A stretch of 64,000 nt of DNA, from contig JBDVOJ010000046.1 of assembly GCA_039969155.1 (NCBI GenBank), positions 1-64,000 on the forward strand. Direction: 5' to 3'. Positions 32,014-39,824 of the stretch are shown here, one piece after another. A model generated the notes under the pieces. The model was given only the letters and a program-made list of their open reading frames with translations. It ran no database searches and was not told the DNA's origin. The stretch is from GCA-002733465 sp039969155 (lineage in GTDB: Bacteria; Pseudomonadota; Gammaproteobacteria; Enterobacterales; Kangiellaceae). The position numbers and the translations under genes are program-made. Each line of letters opens with the position of its first letter. Position 1 is the stretch's first letter.

Positions 32014-33753
32014 TCAGCCGGATTTTGCTAAGCTGACTAAGGCCGGGTTGGATTTAACTTTTTGTAGATGTTCAAGGTACTGATGAAATTCGTTTTTGAC
32101 TGGGTACTCAATACTAATTGAATTAACCAGTTGAACCATTTCATTAAGATTAGTAACAAACAAGCTTCTATCAGAAAGCATATACTCTCTTAATTGATCA
32201 ATAGCCGCTAAGTCTTTTTCAAATGCGCGATCGAATCGCGAGTTTCGCTCAACCTGTTGACGAATATTGTAATCACAGCTCCATGATTCTGTAATAAAAT
32301 ACTCGGCGCAAAATTTGTCAGTCAATACCACTAACTCATTATAACTTAAACGATTAGCATACTCTTTATCAAGCTCGTGAAGATATTCGCCACTCGCATA
32401 GTATTCTAATCGGCCATGGTAGCTGTGGGCTGCCCAATACTCATAACCATTATCGAGTTCCATAATATCGAGTTTACGAGAACTCACTAGTTTTGTATTT
32501 TGCGGTATTTCAATCGTCACATAAACAGATTGACCACGGTTGTAGGCACCATCTTTTAGTGTCCAATAGCGATTCATCTTTAACACGCCACTTTCGAAGG
32601 TGAAGAAAAAATCCACCGCATGGGCATTGTCAAGCGCATCTTTTTCATCCGACCCGCTACTAGAGTAATCAATGAGTAGATTTAACTTTGACAAAGATTC
32701 GTTGGTTCTGACTTTAAATTTAACTGAGCCAAAGAATTCACCTTCCGGATAGAGATTGTCAATGTCTAAGGTTACTCGTTGCTTTTCAACGGTAAACTGT
32801 TTCTCTGCGATCTCATGAATATCTTCACTTTGCTGCTTTATCATGTAGGAAGTAGCCATCACGATAATCACAGCAGGAATAATGGCCGCAACCTTAAGCT
32901 TTTTTTCCACTTTGCGAAGAGAATTGCTTAAATAATACTCTCGAATGTAAATCGCAAGTAAAAGGATCAATAAATAAAGCACACTCAAACTCAAGATAGT
33001 TGTGACTGGTCTTGAAAATATATGACTGACATAAAACTCGGCAACTCCGACGCAAATCATCACGCCAATGAATAGCAAAAATGCGGCGAATAGATTTTTG
33101 ACGATCGTCAGGTAGCCTCCTTTTCGGTTGACAAAATGATTACCGATAACCGATGCCAGCGTTCCAATAATACTAATGGGAAGAAAAAGTATTCGTTGTA
33201 GCTGAACCAGAGTCGAATCTTTCGGCGCTTCAAAGGTCGCTATTTGGCGAGCTGTTCTTGCCTTTCCATGAGCTTCAAGTGTTGAGTTTCGGTCACTGCT
33301 GGTATCCAACGATATCCAAAAGATTAAATACAACGCAATGCCAATTCCAAACAAAGCGGTTAACCCCAAGAATGCCAAACGAATGATGAAGGCTGGAACT
33401 CCCCAACGAACGGCCAAGCCAGCGCAAACACCACCCAAGATTTTATTTTTCGGATCTCTAAAACTCTTGCGTGGCAACTCCACCTCTTGCCCTTGTTCTT
33501 CATCATCGATAAACCCGACCTGAGTCAATACTTCATCGAGCTGAGTGAGCACAATAGCCTTTTGTTTATCGCTGTTCAGTGCAAATAGTAATTCAGCGAT
33601 TCTCAGTTCGATATCCTGAAAAATTTCATCGGCACATTCATCTTCAGATAATTGGATTTTAATTTTTTTAAGATAATCGCGAAGCGCGTCATAAGCTTCT
33701 TCTTCAATCCAGAAGACTTGTCCTGCGATTTCTATACTGACAACTTTATTCAC
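32014..33753 (-). CDS. PspC-domain membrane protein
   Basis: 579 aa. After an N-terminal acidic helical region (about 1-90, EEEAYDALRDYLKKI, DIELRIAELL) comes a PspC domain (about 97-155: FRDPKNKILGGVCAGLAVRWGVPAFIIRLAFL), then about four more membrane spans and a large C-terminal soluble part (from about 310). PspC domains are known from the phage-shock response; here there are no other psp genes. Its first codons overlap the end of the PadR regulator by 8 nt, so it is probably the PadR target. Function of the C-terminal part unknown. Confidence 0.85.
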   Translation of the reverse strand: MNKVVSIEIAGQVFWIEEEAYDALRDYLKKIKIQLSEDECADEIFQDIELRIAELLFALNSDKQKAIVLTQLDEVLTQVGFIDDEEQGQEVELPRKSFRDPKNKILGGVCAGLAVRWGVPAFIIRLAFLGLTALFGIGIALYLIFWISLDTSSDRNSTLEAHGKARTARQIATFEAPKDSTLVQLQRILFLPISIIGTLASVIGNHFVNRKGGYLTIVKNLFAAFLLFIGVMICVGVAEFYVSHIFSRPVTTILSLSVLYLLILLLAIYIREYYLSNSLRKVEKKLKVAAIIPAVIIVMATSYMIKQQSEDIHEIAEKQFTVEKQRVTLDIDNLYPEGEFFGSVKFKVRTNESLSKLNLLIDYSSSGSDEKDALDNAHAVDFFFTFESGVLKMNRYWTLKDGAYNRGQSVYVTIEIPQNTKLVSSRKLDIMELDNGYEYWAAHSYHGRLEYYASGEYLHELDKEYANRLSYNELVVLTDKFCAEYFITESWSCDYNIRQQVERNSRFDRAFEKDLAAIDQLREYMLSDRSLFVTNLNEMVQLVNSISIEYPVKNEFHQYLEHLQKVKSNPALVSLAKSG

Positions 33754-34102
33754 TTTGATTCCCTCTGCGGATAGTTTGAACTGAGCTGGTAATATCTTGC
33801 CAAGCTTTGTCCAACTCGTTTAAGTAAGTTAACCCCTTGTCTGTTAATGAGTAATATTTTCTGGGAGGTCCTGATTCAGATTCCGCCCAGTGATACTCCA
33901 ACAATTCACCTTTTTGCAGGCGATTGAGCATGGGGTACAAAGTACCATCCGTTACGATTAAGTTAGCCGCCTTTAAGCGATCGATTAGCTCTGCGGTGTA
34001 AATCTTTTCATCGGCTAATAAGCTGACGATGCAGAACTCCAATATGCCACGCCTCATTTGCGTGATTGTGTTTTTAGCTTCCATGGTAAAACTATATCGC
34101 AT
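33746..34102 (-). CDS. PadR-family transcriptional regulator
   Basis: 118 aa. MRRGILEFCIVSLLADEKIYTAELIDRLKAANLIVTDGTLYPMLNRLQKGELLEYHW is the PadR winged helix (DGTLYPxLxRL being the signature), followed by GPPRKYYSLTDKG and a short C-terminal helix. I prefer ATG 34102, with AAGG a few bases upstream; an in-frame ATG at 34084 lacks a ribosome-binding site. A 37-bp palindrome covers the start and the presumed transcription start, which suggests autoregulation. Head of the PspC, ABC, peptidase cluster. Confidence 0.9.
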   Translation of the reverse strand: MRYSFTMEAKNTITQMRRGILEFCIVSLLADEKIYTAELIDRLKAANLIVTDGTLYPMLNRLQKGELLEYHWAESESGPPRKYYSLTDKGLTYLNELDKAWQDITSSVQTIRRGNQSE

Positions 34103-34132
34103 GCTACCTTGTAACGCAAGGTAGCATGCGAT
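34096..34132. promoter_or_regulatory. 16-bp perfect palindrome over the padR start (probable operator)
   Basis: ATCGCATGCTACCTTG (34096-34111) and CAAGGTAGCATGCGAT (34117-34132) are perfect inverted repeats with a 5-bp spacer. It covers the padR ribosome-binding site and first codon and touches the -10 box. It may be bound by the PadR protein as DNA and would fold into a hairpin in the mRNA. Confidence 0.7.
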
Positions 34133-34160
34133 AATAATTTCTAAGCCTATGAAGATACAA
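34131..34160 (-). promoter_or_regulatory. Predicted padR promoter
   Basis: On the minus strand TTGTAT (34155-34160) and TATTAT (34131-34136) are spaced by 18 nt, directly upstream of the palindrome. Predicted leader about 22 nt. Confidence 0.45.
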
Positions 34161-34248
34161 CTTATTGGGAAGGATTTATTGTTTTAAATTAAAGAGTTAG
34201 CAAAGATGTTAAAAAATATTAAATTGGCTTGAGGAGGCTTTAGTCAGC

Positions 34249-34680
34249 TCACACAGACCGATTTACCATTGTTTTTGTCTTAGAAATCCAAAAAGAAATT
34301 AAGGTAAAACAAGAAATTCCAACAAAATCAGCTAACAGATCTTGGCTGTCGAGAGTCCTATTATCGATCCATCCCTGACTGATTTCTTCGATGACTGCAA
34401 AACTTGTCACTAACAAGGTTCCCCAGTAGCAATGAATTTTTTGATAGCGCAGCCCGCTTTTAGCATAACTCAGCAGGGTGAACGATTTGAAACCGCTTGC
34501 CATATTAAACAATAGAGTCAACACGCCATACAATCCAAAATGCCCGAGTTTATCGCCATAAGGAATGCCACGAATTAACTCAAAAAAGATACTTGAACCG
34601 CCGGTATTTGCCAGATAAATAATCCATAGAATAAACCCAAAGAACGAAATAGCTGCAATTTGAACGAACTTGCTTTGCAT
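34249..34680 (-). CDS. VanZ-like membrane protein
   Basis: 143 aa with four hydrophobic segments. GDKLGHFGLYGVLTLLFN and VIEEISQGWIDNRTLDSQDLLADFVGI match the VanZ-like family (conserved His and E..Q...R..D.D..AN pattern). The role of chromosomal members is not established. It starts 5 nt after the M23 peptidase gene, so the two are probably co-transcribed. Confidence 0.85.
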   Translation of the reverse strand: MQSKFVQIAAISFFGFILWIIYLANTGGSSIFFELIRGIPYGDKLGHFGLYGVLTLLFNMASGFKSFTLLSYAKSGLRYQKIHCYWGTLLVTSFAVIEEISQGWIDNRTLDSQDLLADFVGISCFTLISFWISKTKTMVNRSV

Positions 34681-34685
34681 AATAA

Positions 34686-35249
34686 TTACCGTTCAATCAG
34701 CTGACGGTGTGGATTTAAGTAGAACATCTTTTTCCAACCCTGCGCGTCAAGATCAACACGCCAAAGATAAGGTAATAAACTAACAATAGAATAGTGAACA
34801 TGAGGTTGCTTACCCGCCGCATTACCAGAATCGCCTACGGTACCAATTTGCTCTCCGGCACTCACCAAGGAAAAGCTGTCGCTTGAAATGCTTTCTAAAT
34901 GAGCATAATAATGAAGCCGCCATTTTGGTCCTAGTACCACTACGACTTTGCCCCCTAGCTTTACATCGCCTGTAAATAGCACAATGCCTTTGGTCGAAGA
35001 TAACAGCGAGGTATGCTTTTTGGCGAAAATATCAATTCCTTTGTGCACACCAGAAGCTCCCCAAGGTTCATACCAAAACGAACGATGATTCCAGTCAGAT
35101 GTAGTGGCCCCAGCCACGGGAATTTGTGGGCGCTCAGGGATCAGAAAACCGACTATTAATAAGATCAATATAATCACTGAGATTCGTTTTAACAAACTTC
35201 GTTTGGCTTTTATGGTTGGTTCGTCTAATCGTTCAAGTGGTGTTTTCAT
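34686..35249 (-). CDS. M23-family metallopeptidase, membrane-anchored
   Basis: 187 aa. One N-terminal membrane span (VIILILLIVGFLIP) and a LytM-type M23 domain with zinc ligands in HKGIDIFA, the catalytic HYYAHL and PHVHYSI, all intact. Such enzymes cut peptidoglycan cross-links or activate amidases. Alone apart from the VanZ-like gene downstream. Confidence 0.9.
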   Translation of the reverse strand: MKTPLERLDEPTIKAKRSLLKRISVIILILLIVGFLIPERPQIPVAGATTSDWNHRSFWYEPWGASGVHKGIDIFAKKHTSLLSSTKGIVLFTGDVKLGGKVVVVLGPKWRLHYYAHLESISSDSFSLVSAGEQIGTVGDSGNAAGKQPHVHYSIVSLLPYLWRVDLDAQGWKKMFYLNPHRQLIER

Positions 35250-35480
35250 GATCTTTCTTTCACTTTTTTGTGGAACTTTTTCCAGCTGGTTTTTTCGTAT
35301 TGGAATTCTATTTTAACAACAACTTATGCCTTACCAATGTCCAAATCTGTTCGAATTATGGCAATGACTATGAAACATTAATGATTCAAGAATACTGCGA
35401 AAAAATCCTTTAAAACAATCAAGCTCTTGAGTTGGTTTGCTTAAACCGTTGTAAATAGCGTCTCTTTAGTGTTCTAAAGG

Positions 35481-36800
35481 TTATCTTTTATTTGAATTGG
35501 CCAGACGTCGCAATAACATCTCTCTAAGCTGGTCATTTGGTGCTAAATCAAGCGCTTGGTTTTGATATTGATCCGCTACCTCTTCGTTCCCATTTTGCTT
35601 ATGAAGATCAGCCAACACCGCACTCCACATAAAAGAGCTTTGTGACCAGCTAGGTGGCTTATATTCACTTAAAAAATCGAGTGCGGCCATAGGGCCTTTC
35701 CATTCAGCGATTGCGACGGCATGATTTAATCGGTGTATCGCAGAAGGTGACTTCTTTTCAAGCAAAGCATAAATTTCTACAATTTCTTTCCAGCGGGTTT
35801 CTGCATAAGTCTTTGCGAGGCAGTGCTCAGCCGCGATCCCTGCCTCCGCATGATATCTGGAAAAGTTATTTCCAATCGATGACTTCTCTAACCATTGGAA
35901 TCCACTAAAAATATTGGTTTTATCCCATAGAGAACGATCTTGTTCTTGCAGTAAAAGTAAACCTCCAGAATGATTCTGTCTGGCAGTTAATCTAGCCAAG
36001 TGAAAGTACATTAGTGCTATCAAGGCATAAGTTTGTGAGGTGTTCGTTAATAAATTCAAGTCAGTTACTTTGCCTGATTGTTTTGATAAGAACTCGGCGA
36101 CTAACAGACATAATCTTAAGGCTTCGCAGCATAATTCTTTACGAATGCTTTGGTTGTGATGAGTTGATAAATATCCTTCCGTAAATAATAAGTAGAGCAC
36201 TTTGTTCACTGCCAAAAGCCGATTTACAAGCTCTACTATTGAAAGCTCGTGATAGGAGGGATTAACTTCCTCTAGCTTTTTACGAGCTCTGGAAAATCGT
36301 TTATAAGCATTCTCTTCACTAATAAATAATCGAAAAGCAATTTCTTTATTGCTAAAACCACAAATCAACTTTAAGGCAAACACCAGCTGAGATTCAATTG
36401 GCACTTCTGGGTGACAACTCTTAAACAATAAATCTAATAGATCATCGTTAAACTGACCAGATTTAGGGACACTATTTGAATTTTCAAGATTTTCGATAAA
36501 CCGTTGCGAGTTTTCAATTAAAAGCCGCTCTCGATTACTCTTTTGCCTTAAGTCATCTAAAAGATAGTTAGTGGCAACTTTGAATAACCATGCAGAAGGA
36601 TTGTCTGGAATCGACGAGTTGGGCTCATGATTAGTTTTACTACGCTCGACAGACCATTTTTCTAAACCTTTGAGCAAGGCGGATTGAGCAGCATCTTCAA
36701 TCCTGTCTAAGAACTGTATTCCGACACGCTTAGTTAAGGCAGCAACTAACTTACCGTACTGGTGTCGGAAAAAGTTTTCTGTTTCGAGCGGCTCAATCAA
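35481..36800 (-). CDS. ECF42-type RNA polymerase sigma factor with C-terminal TPR-like extension
   Basis: 439 aa. Sigma regions 2 (RIEDAAQSALLKGLEKW, NPSAWLFKVATNYLLDDLRQ) and 4 (ESQLVFALKLICGFSNKEIAFRLFISEENAYKRFSRARKKLEE) are followed by a roughly 230-residue helical DUF6596/TPR-like domain (AEHCLAKTYAETRWKEIVEIYALLEKKSPS...). This is the ECF42 layout, where the extension replaces an anti-sigma factor. As usual for the group it overlaps (ATGA) a YCII/DGPF-domain gene. Confidence 0.9.
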   Translation of the reverse strand: MIEPLETENFFRHQYGKLVAALTKRVGIQFLDRIEDAAQSALLKGLEKWSVERSKTNHEPNSSIPDNPSAWLFKVATNYLLDDLRQKSNRERLLIENSQRFIENLENSNSVPKSGQFNDDLLDLLFKSCHPEVPIESQLVFALKLICGFSNKEIAFRLFISEENAYKRFSRARKKLEEVNPSYHELSIVELVNRLLAVNKVLYLLFTEGYLSTHHNQSIRKELCCEALRLCLLVAEFLSKQSGKVTDLNLLTNTSQTYALIALMYFHLARLTARQNHSGGLLLLQEQDRSLWDKTNIFSGFQWLEKSSIGNNFSRYHAEAGIAAEHCLAKTYAETRWKEIVEIYALLEKKSPSAIHRLNHAVAIAEWKGPMAALDFLSEYKPPSWSQSSFMWSAVLADLHKQNGNEEVADQYQNQALDLAPNDQLREMLLRRLANSNKR

Positions 36801-37141
36801 GGCTGACTTATTTCCCGAACTTCGACACTCGAACCTGGAAAGACTCCAGGGCTTTCTTGTGCGACTAGCACGGCTTCTTCCATGGTTGCGGCTGAAACAA
36901 TCATATAACCCCCGACCACTTCCTTCACCTCCATAAAGGGTCCATCGATAGCTCCTTCCGTGGTAACCACTTTGCCTTCTCCTAACTTCCCTCCCATATC
37001 GATAATGTTTTCTTTAAACTTATCTTTCCAAGCATTAAATTTGGCGTACATTTGTTCCATTTGATCAGGTGATGGAGGTTCGCATTTTTGGTTTTCACCT
37101 TCAGGTTTGCGCATAATGCACATATAAGTTTTATTTGACAT
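36797..37141 (-). CDS. YCII/DGPF-domain protein
   Basis: 114 aa. TYMCIMRKPEG at the start and the DGPF signature (AIDGPFMEVKEVVGGYMIVSAATMEEAVLVAQESPG) identify a YCII-related protein of the type genetically linked to ECF42 sigma factors. ATG 37141 follows AAGGAAAG; a longer frame to 37285 would overlap the LysR gene and is rejected. Biochemical role unknown; a signalling input to the sigma factor is proposed in the literature on such pairs. Confidence 0.9.
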   Translation of the reverse strand: MSNKTYMCIMRKPEGENQKCEPPSPDQMEQMYAKFNAWKDKFKENIIDMGGKLGEGKVVTTEGAIDGPFMEVKEVVGGYMIVSAATMEEAVLVAQESPGVFPGSSVEVREISQP

Positions 37142-37271
37142 GATCTTTCCTTCGATTAATAGTTTAAGTAGGGTTTTGGCTGAGATCCGTACCGAATACC
37201 TCATCTCAACACTACTATAACGATTAAGCGTGTTCAAATTGGACAGGATAAATAAAAAATTTAAGAGCCGT

Positions 37272-38168
37272 TTATGACAACTCATCGGCTAAGAAGTCGT
37301 AAACCGTTTTAACTCTGCGATTCATACGCAATTCGCGATGGGCAACTAACCAAATTTCACCTTCGTAAGGCTTCTCATTGGGCAGTACTTTAACGATACT
37401 CGGCTCAGCGTTTCCAGCTTCATCGGCAAAAATGCCAATACATAATCCTTGTTTAACTAACTCCCAATGCACTAGTCGATTGGTACTATACAATGGAAAA
37501 TTATCTTGAGTTAGGTTTATCCCCATTTCCGATAACCTTTCAATCATTTCTTCATTTCTTTCGAATCCGACAAAGTCTGCGTTTTCTAGTTGCTGATAAC
37601 TAGTGGGATGACCAATACTTTCGATATATTCAGGGGTAGCGTAAAAGCTGGCTGTTACTGGCTTTACTTTTCGCGCTATCAAGTCGTTTTGAGTCGGTCT
37701 AAATCCGCGAATCGCAATATCTGCTTCATGTCGTAACAGGTCAGTTTCTTCATTAGCAGCAATAATTTCAACCTCGATTCCGGGGTGAATTTGCCGAAGC
37801 TTTTTGACGATTGCAGGTAATACAAATATTGCCGCATCTTCAGTTGCCGTAATGCTGATACTTCCTTCAATATTTTGTGATTTACCTGACGCGATCAAAG
37901 ACATTCGATTAGCGGCTTCTCCCATTGAGCGAGCATATTCTAGTAACTCTCCACCATTTGCCGTTAAGCTTAAACCTCTACCCTGACGGACAAACAACGC
38001 GACTCCCAGTTCGTTCTCTAGCTGAGTAACTTGACGCCCTAAAGTAGGTTGACTCATGTCCAAAGCTTTAGCCGCGGCCGATAGCGAACCTTCTTCAGCA
38101 GTCACTAAGAACGCTCTTACTCTATTCCAATCAAATTTTACCGTTCGCCAATCCATACATTTACGCAT
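37272..38168 (-). CDS. LysR-family transcriptional regulator
   Basis: 298 aa. N-terminal helix-turn-helix (WNRVRAFLVTAEEGSLSAAAKALDMSQPTLGRQVTQLENELGVALFVRQGRGLSLT) and a C-terminal ligand-binding domain (ISITATEDAAIFVLPAIVKKLRQIHPGIEVEI). It lies upstream of the YCII/sigma pair on the same strand and diverges from the small outer-membrane protein gene. A direct repeat GCATATA (38211-38217, 38228-38234) lies in the shared gap. Target unknown. Confidence 0.92.
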   Translation of the reverse strand: MRKCMDWRTVKFDWNRVRAFLVTAEEGSLSAAAKALDMSQPTLGRQVTQLENELGVALFVRQGRGLSLTANGGELLEYARSMGEAANRMSLIASGKSQNIEGSISITATEDAAIFVLPAIVKKLRQIHPGIEVEIIAANEETDLLRHEADIAIRGFRPTQNDLIARKVKPVTASFYATPEYIESIGHPTSYQQLENADFVGFERNEEMIERLSEMGINLTQDNFPLYSTNRLVHWELVKQGLCIGIFADEAGNAEPSIVKVLPNEKPYEGEIWLVAHRELRMNRRVKTVYDFLADELS

Positions 38169-38304
38169 ACTTCAAATACAGTTATGGCTATATTACCCTA
38201 GTTTAAGCCAGCATATAATGCATAAAAGCATATATTTGAACTAGCAGACATCGCTCAAGATACTTGTCTAGCTTGTCGTCATCATCAAACATAAGGGTTA
38301 TTAG

Positions 38305-38802
38305 GTGAAAATAAATTTCAAAAGGACGCTACTTTGCGGGTTATTGCTACTATTTGCTGCGCCGACGTTAGCCAATGATTTAAACTTCTCGATGGGTGGT
38401 GGCTATCCATTTATCGCGGTACCTGAAGTTTCCATTATTAACACCGAACAAAACAGTCGATGGCATATTAATTATAAAGTCGGGCTAGACGATGGCTTTG
38501 GCCTTGGATTTGAGCAAGCCATTTCCGAAAATAACAAGCATGCGGTGGGCGTTTTTTTAGGAGCGATTGGCGTTCATGAAGAAGACTCACCTTGCTCCGA
38601 TCAAGCGCAGGCTATCGACTGCCTGATTGGGAATCTATTCGATGAGGAAGTAACCAACGGGCTAGGGCTAAGCTATGCATACTACTTTAGCGCCATTAAC
38701 AACGACGGATGGCATGTAAAACTAGAGGCTGGATACGGCGAAGGCCAGAAAAGCGAAACCAGAAGAAGCGATGCTTCAATTCGAATCAGTTATCAATTTT
38801 AA
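38305..38802 (+). CDS. Small outer-membrane beta-barrel-like protein
   Basis: 165 aa. Signal peptide (LLCGLLLLFAAPTLA) and alternating-residue strands (HINYKVGLDDGFGLGFEQAI, KHAVGVFLGAIGVHE, GLGLSYAYYFSAI, GWHVKLEAGYGEG) ending in SIRISYQF with terminal Phe, as in outer-membrane barrels. It has a Cys pair (EDSPCSDQAQAIDCL) in a predicted loop. The start is GTG 38305, with AAGGG about eight nt upstream. No specific family recognised. The next gene starts 13 nt after its stop. Confidence 0.7.
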   Translation: MKINFKRTLLCGLLLLFAAPTLANDLNFSMGGGYPFIAVPEVSIINTEQNSRWHINYKVGLDDGFGLGFEQAISENNKHAVGVFLGAIGVHEEDSPCSDQAQAIDCLIGNLFDEEVTNGLGLSYAYYFSAINNDGWHVKLEAGYGEGQKSETRRSDASIRISYQF

Positions 38803-38815
38803 AGGAAAATACTCC

Positions 38816-39436
38816 ATGAATCGTGCAGCAAAATTTTGGAATCGTTGGGCCGAACGCTACTCAAAACAGCCAGTAGCTAACGAAGAAGTTTATCAAGTCA
38901 AATTGAAACGAACTCAAGCGCATTTTGATCCATCAATGACAATTCTTGAGTTTGGTTGTGGCACAGGCTCTACCGCAATCACACACTCGCCTTTTGTGAA
39001 AAAGATTCGAGCAATCGATGTCTCCAGTAAAATGATTGAAATAGCCAAAGCTAAAGCGGCTAAGCAAAACATTAACAACATCGACTTTGAAGTGACAACG
39101 CTGGATGATTTGGTGTGCGAAAAGAATAGTATGGATGCGGTGTTAGGCTTAAGCATTTTACATTTATTGCCTAATTGGAAAGAATCAATTGCCAATGTTC
39201 AGCAACTGTTAAAACCCAACGGAATCTTTGTTTCAAGCACGCCGTGTATGAAACACCTTTGGCCTCTTCGTTTATTGGCACCAATAGCTCAATTTTTTGG
39301 ATTAATACCTTCACTTAGCTTTTTTAATCCTGAAGAACTTAAAAACGCTTTGACTGAAAGTGGATTTGACATCGAGCATTTTTGGCAACCAGGTAAAAAT
39401 ACCGGAGTATTCATTATTGCTCGAAAAAAGTCATAG
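38816..39436 (+). CDS. Class I SAM-dependent methyltransferase
   Basis: 206 aa. The SAM-binding motif ILEFGCGTGSTAITHSPFVKKIRAIDVSSKMIEIA and the later VLGLSILHLLPNWKESIANVQQLLKPNGIFVSST are those of the type-11/UbiE-like class. The substrate is not evident. ATG 38816 has AAAGGA upstream; a longer frame into the previous gene is rejected. Probably co-transcribed with the barrel gene. Confidence 0.88.
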   Translation: MNRAAKFWNRWAERYSKQPVANEEVYQVKLKRTQAHFDPSMTILEFGCGTGSTAITHSPFVKKIRAIDVSSKMIEIAKAKAAKQNINNIDFEVTTLDDLVCEKNSMDAVLGLSILHLLPNWKESIANVQQLLKPNGIFVSSTPCMKHLWPLRLLAPIAQFFGLIPSLSFFNPEELKNALTESGFDIEHFWQPGKNTGVFIIARKKS

Positions 39437-39824
39437 AAATTAGGTCCATCTTAAACCTCGATTTATTTTAGAGGCGATGAATAGCCTATCTAAAATAAAA
39501 GTCTATTATGAAACGGTCCTCTATTTAATCATTTATTTTTGGGTGATTCCTTCGCTCCTAGTTGTCAACTTTAACATTCAAACCTAGTAAGGACGTTTAG
39601 CCTTATTAGGTTTGAGCTCATCAAAAGTCCGGTTTTAGTTAACTTAGATTCCCTTCATTTGTAAATAGCTACCAAATTCAGGATAAAGCTTATTTAAAAT
39701 CAGCGACTTCGGTCATTTTATACACAAAATGGCGATGCTTAGCTAACTATAATCTGCTAACCTACGAGCTCGTCATGGCAATCACGGTAGATACCACCTA
39801 ACTATTTAACAGAGGTCGAAAGGA
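39437..39824 (+). other. Intergenic region before the oligopeptidase gene, with a hairpin
   Basis: TTTATTTTAGA (39462-39472) and TCTAAAATAAA (39489-39499) form an 11-bp AT-rich stem extended inward by GGC/GCC; it lies 25 nt after the methyltransferase stop and probably terminates it. The rest presumably holds the promoter of the oligopeptidase gene. No ORF seen. Confidence 0.5.

Noticed and set aside
32014..33753. Phage-shock (psp) operon
   Set aside because: Only a PspC domain is seen; no pspA, pspB or pspF homologue in the neighbourhood.
37142..37285. N-terminal extension of the YCII gene
   Set aside because: It would overlap the LysR gene and lacks family similarity; AAGGAAAG supports ATG 37141.
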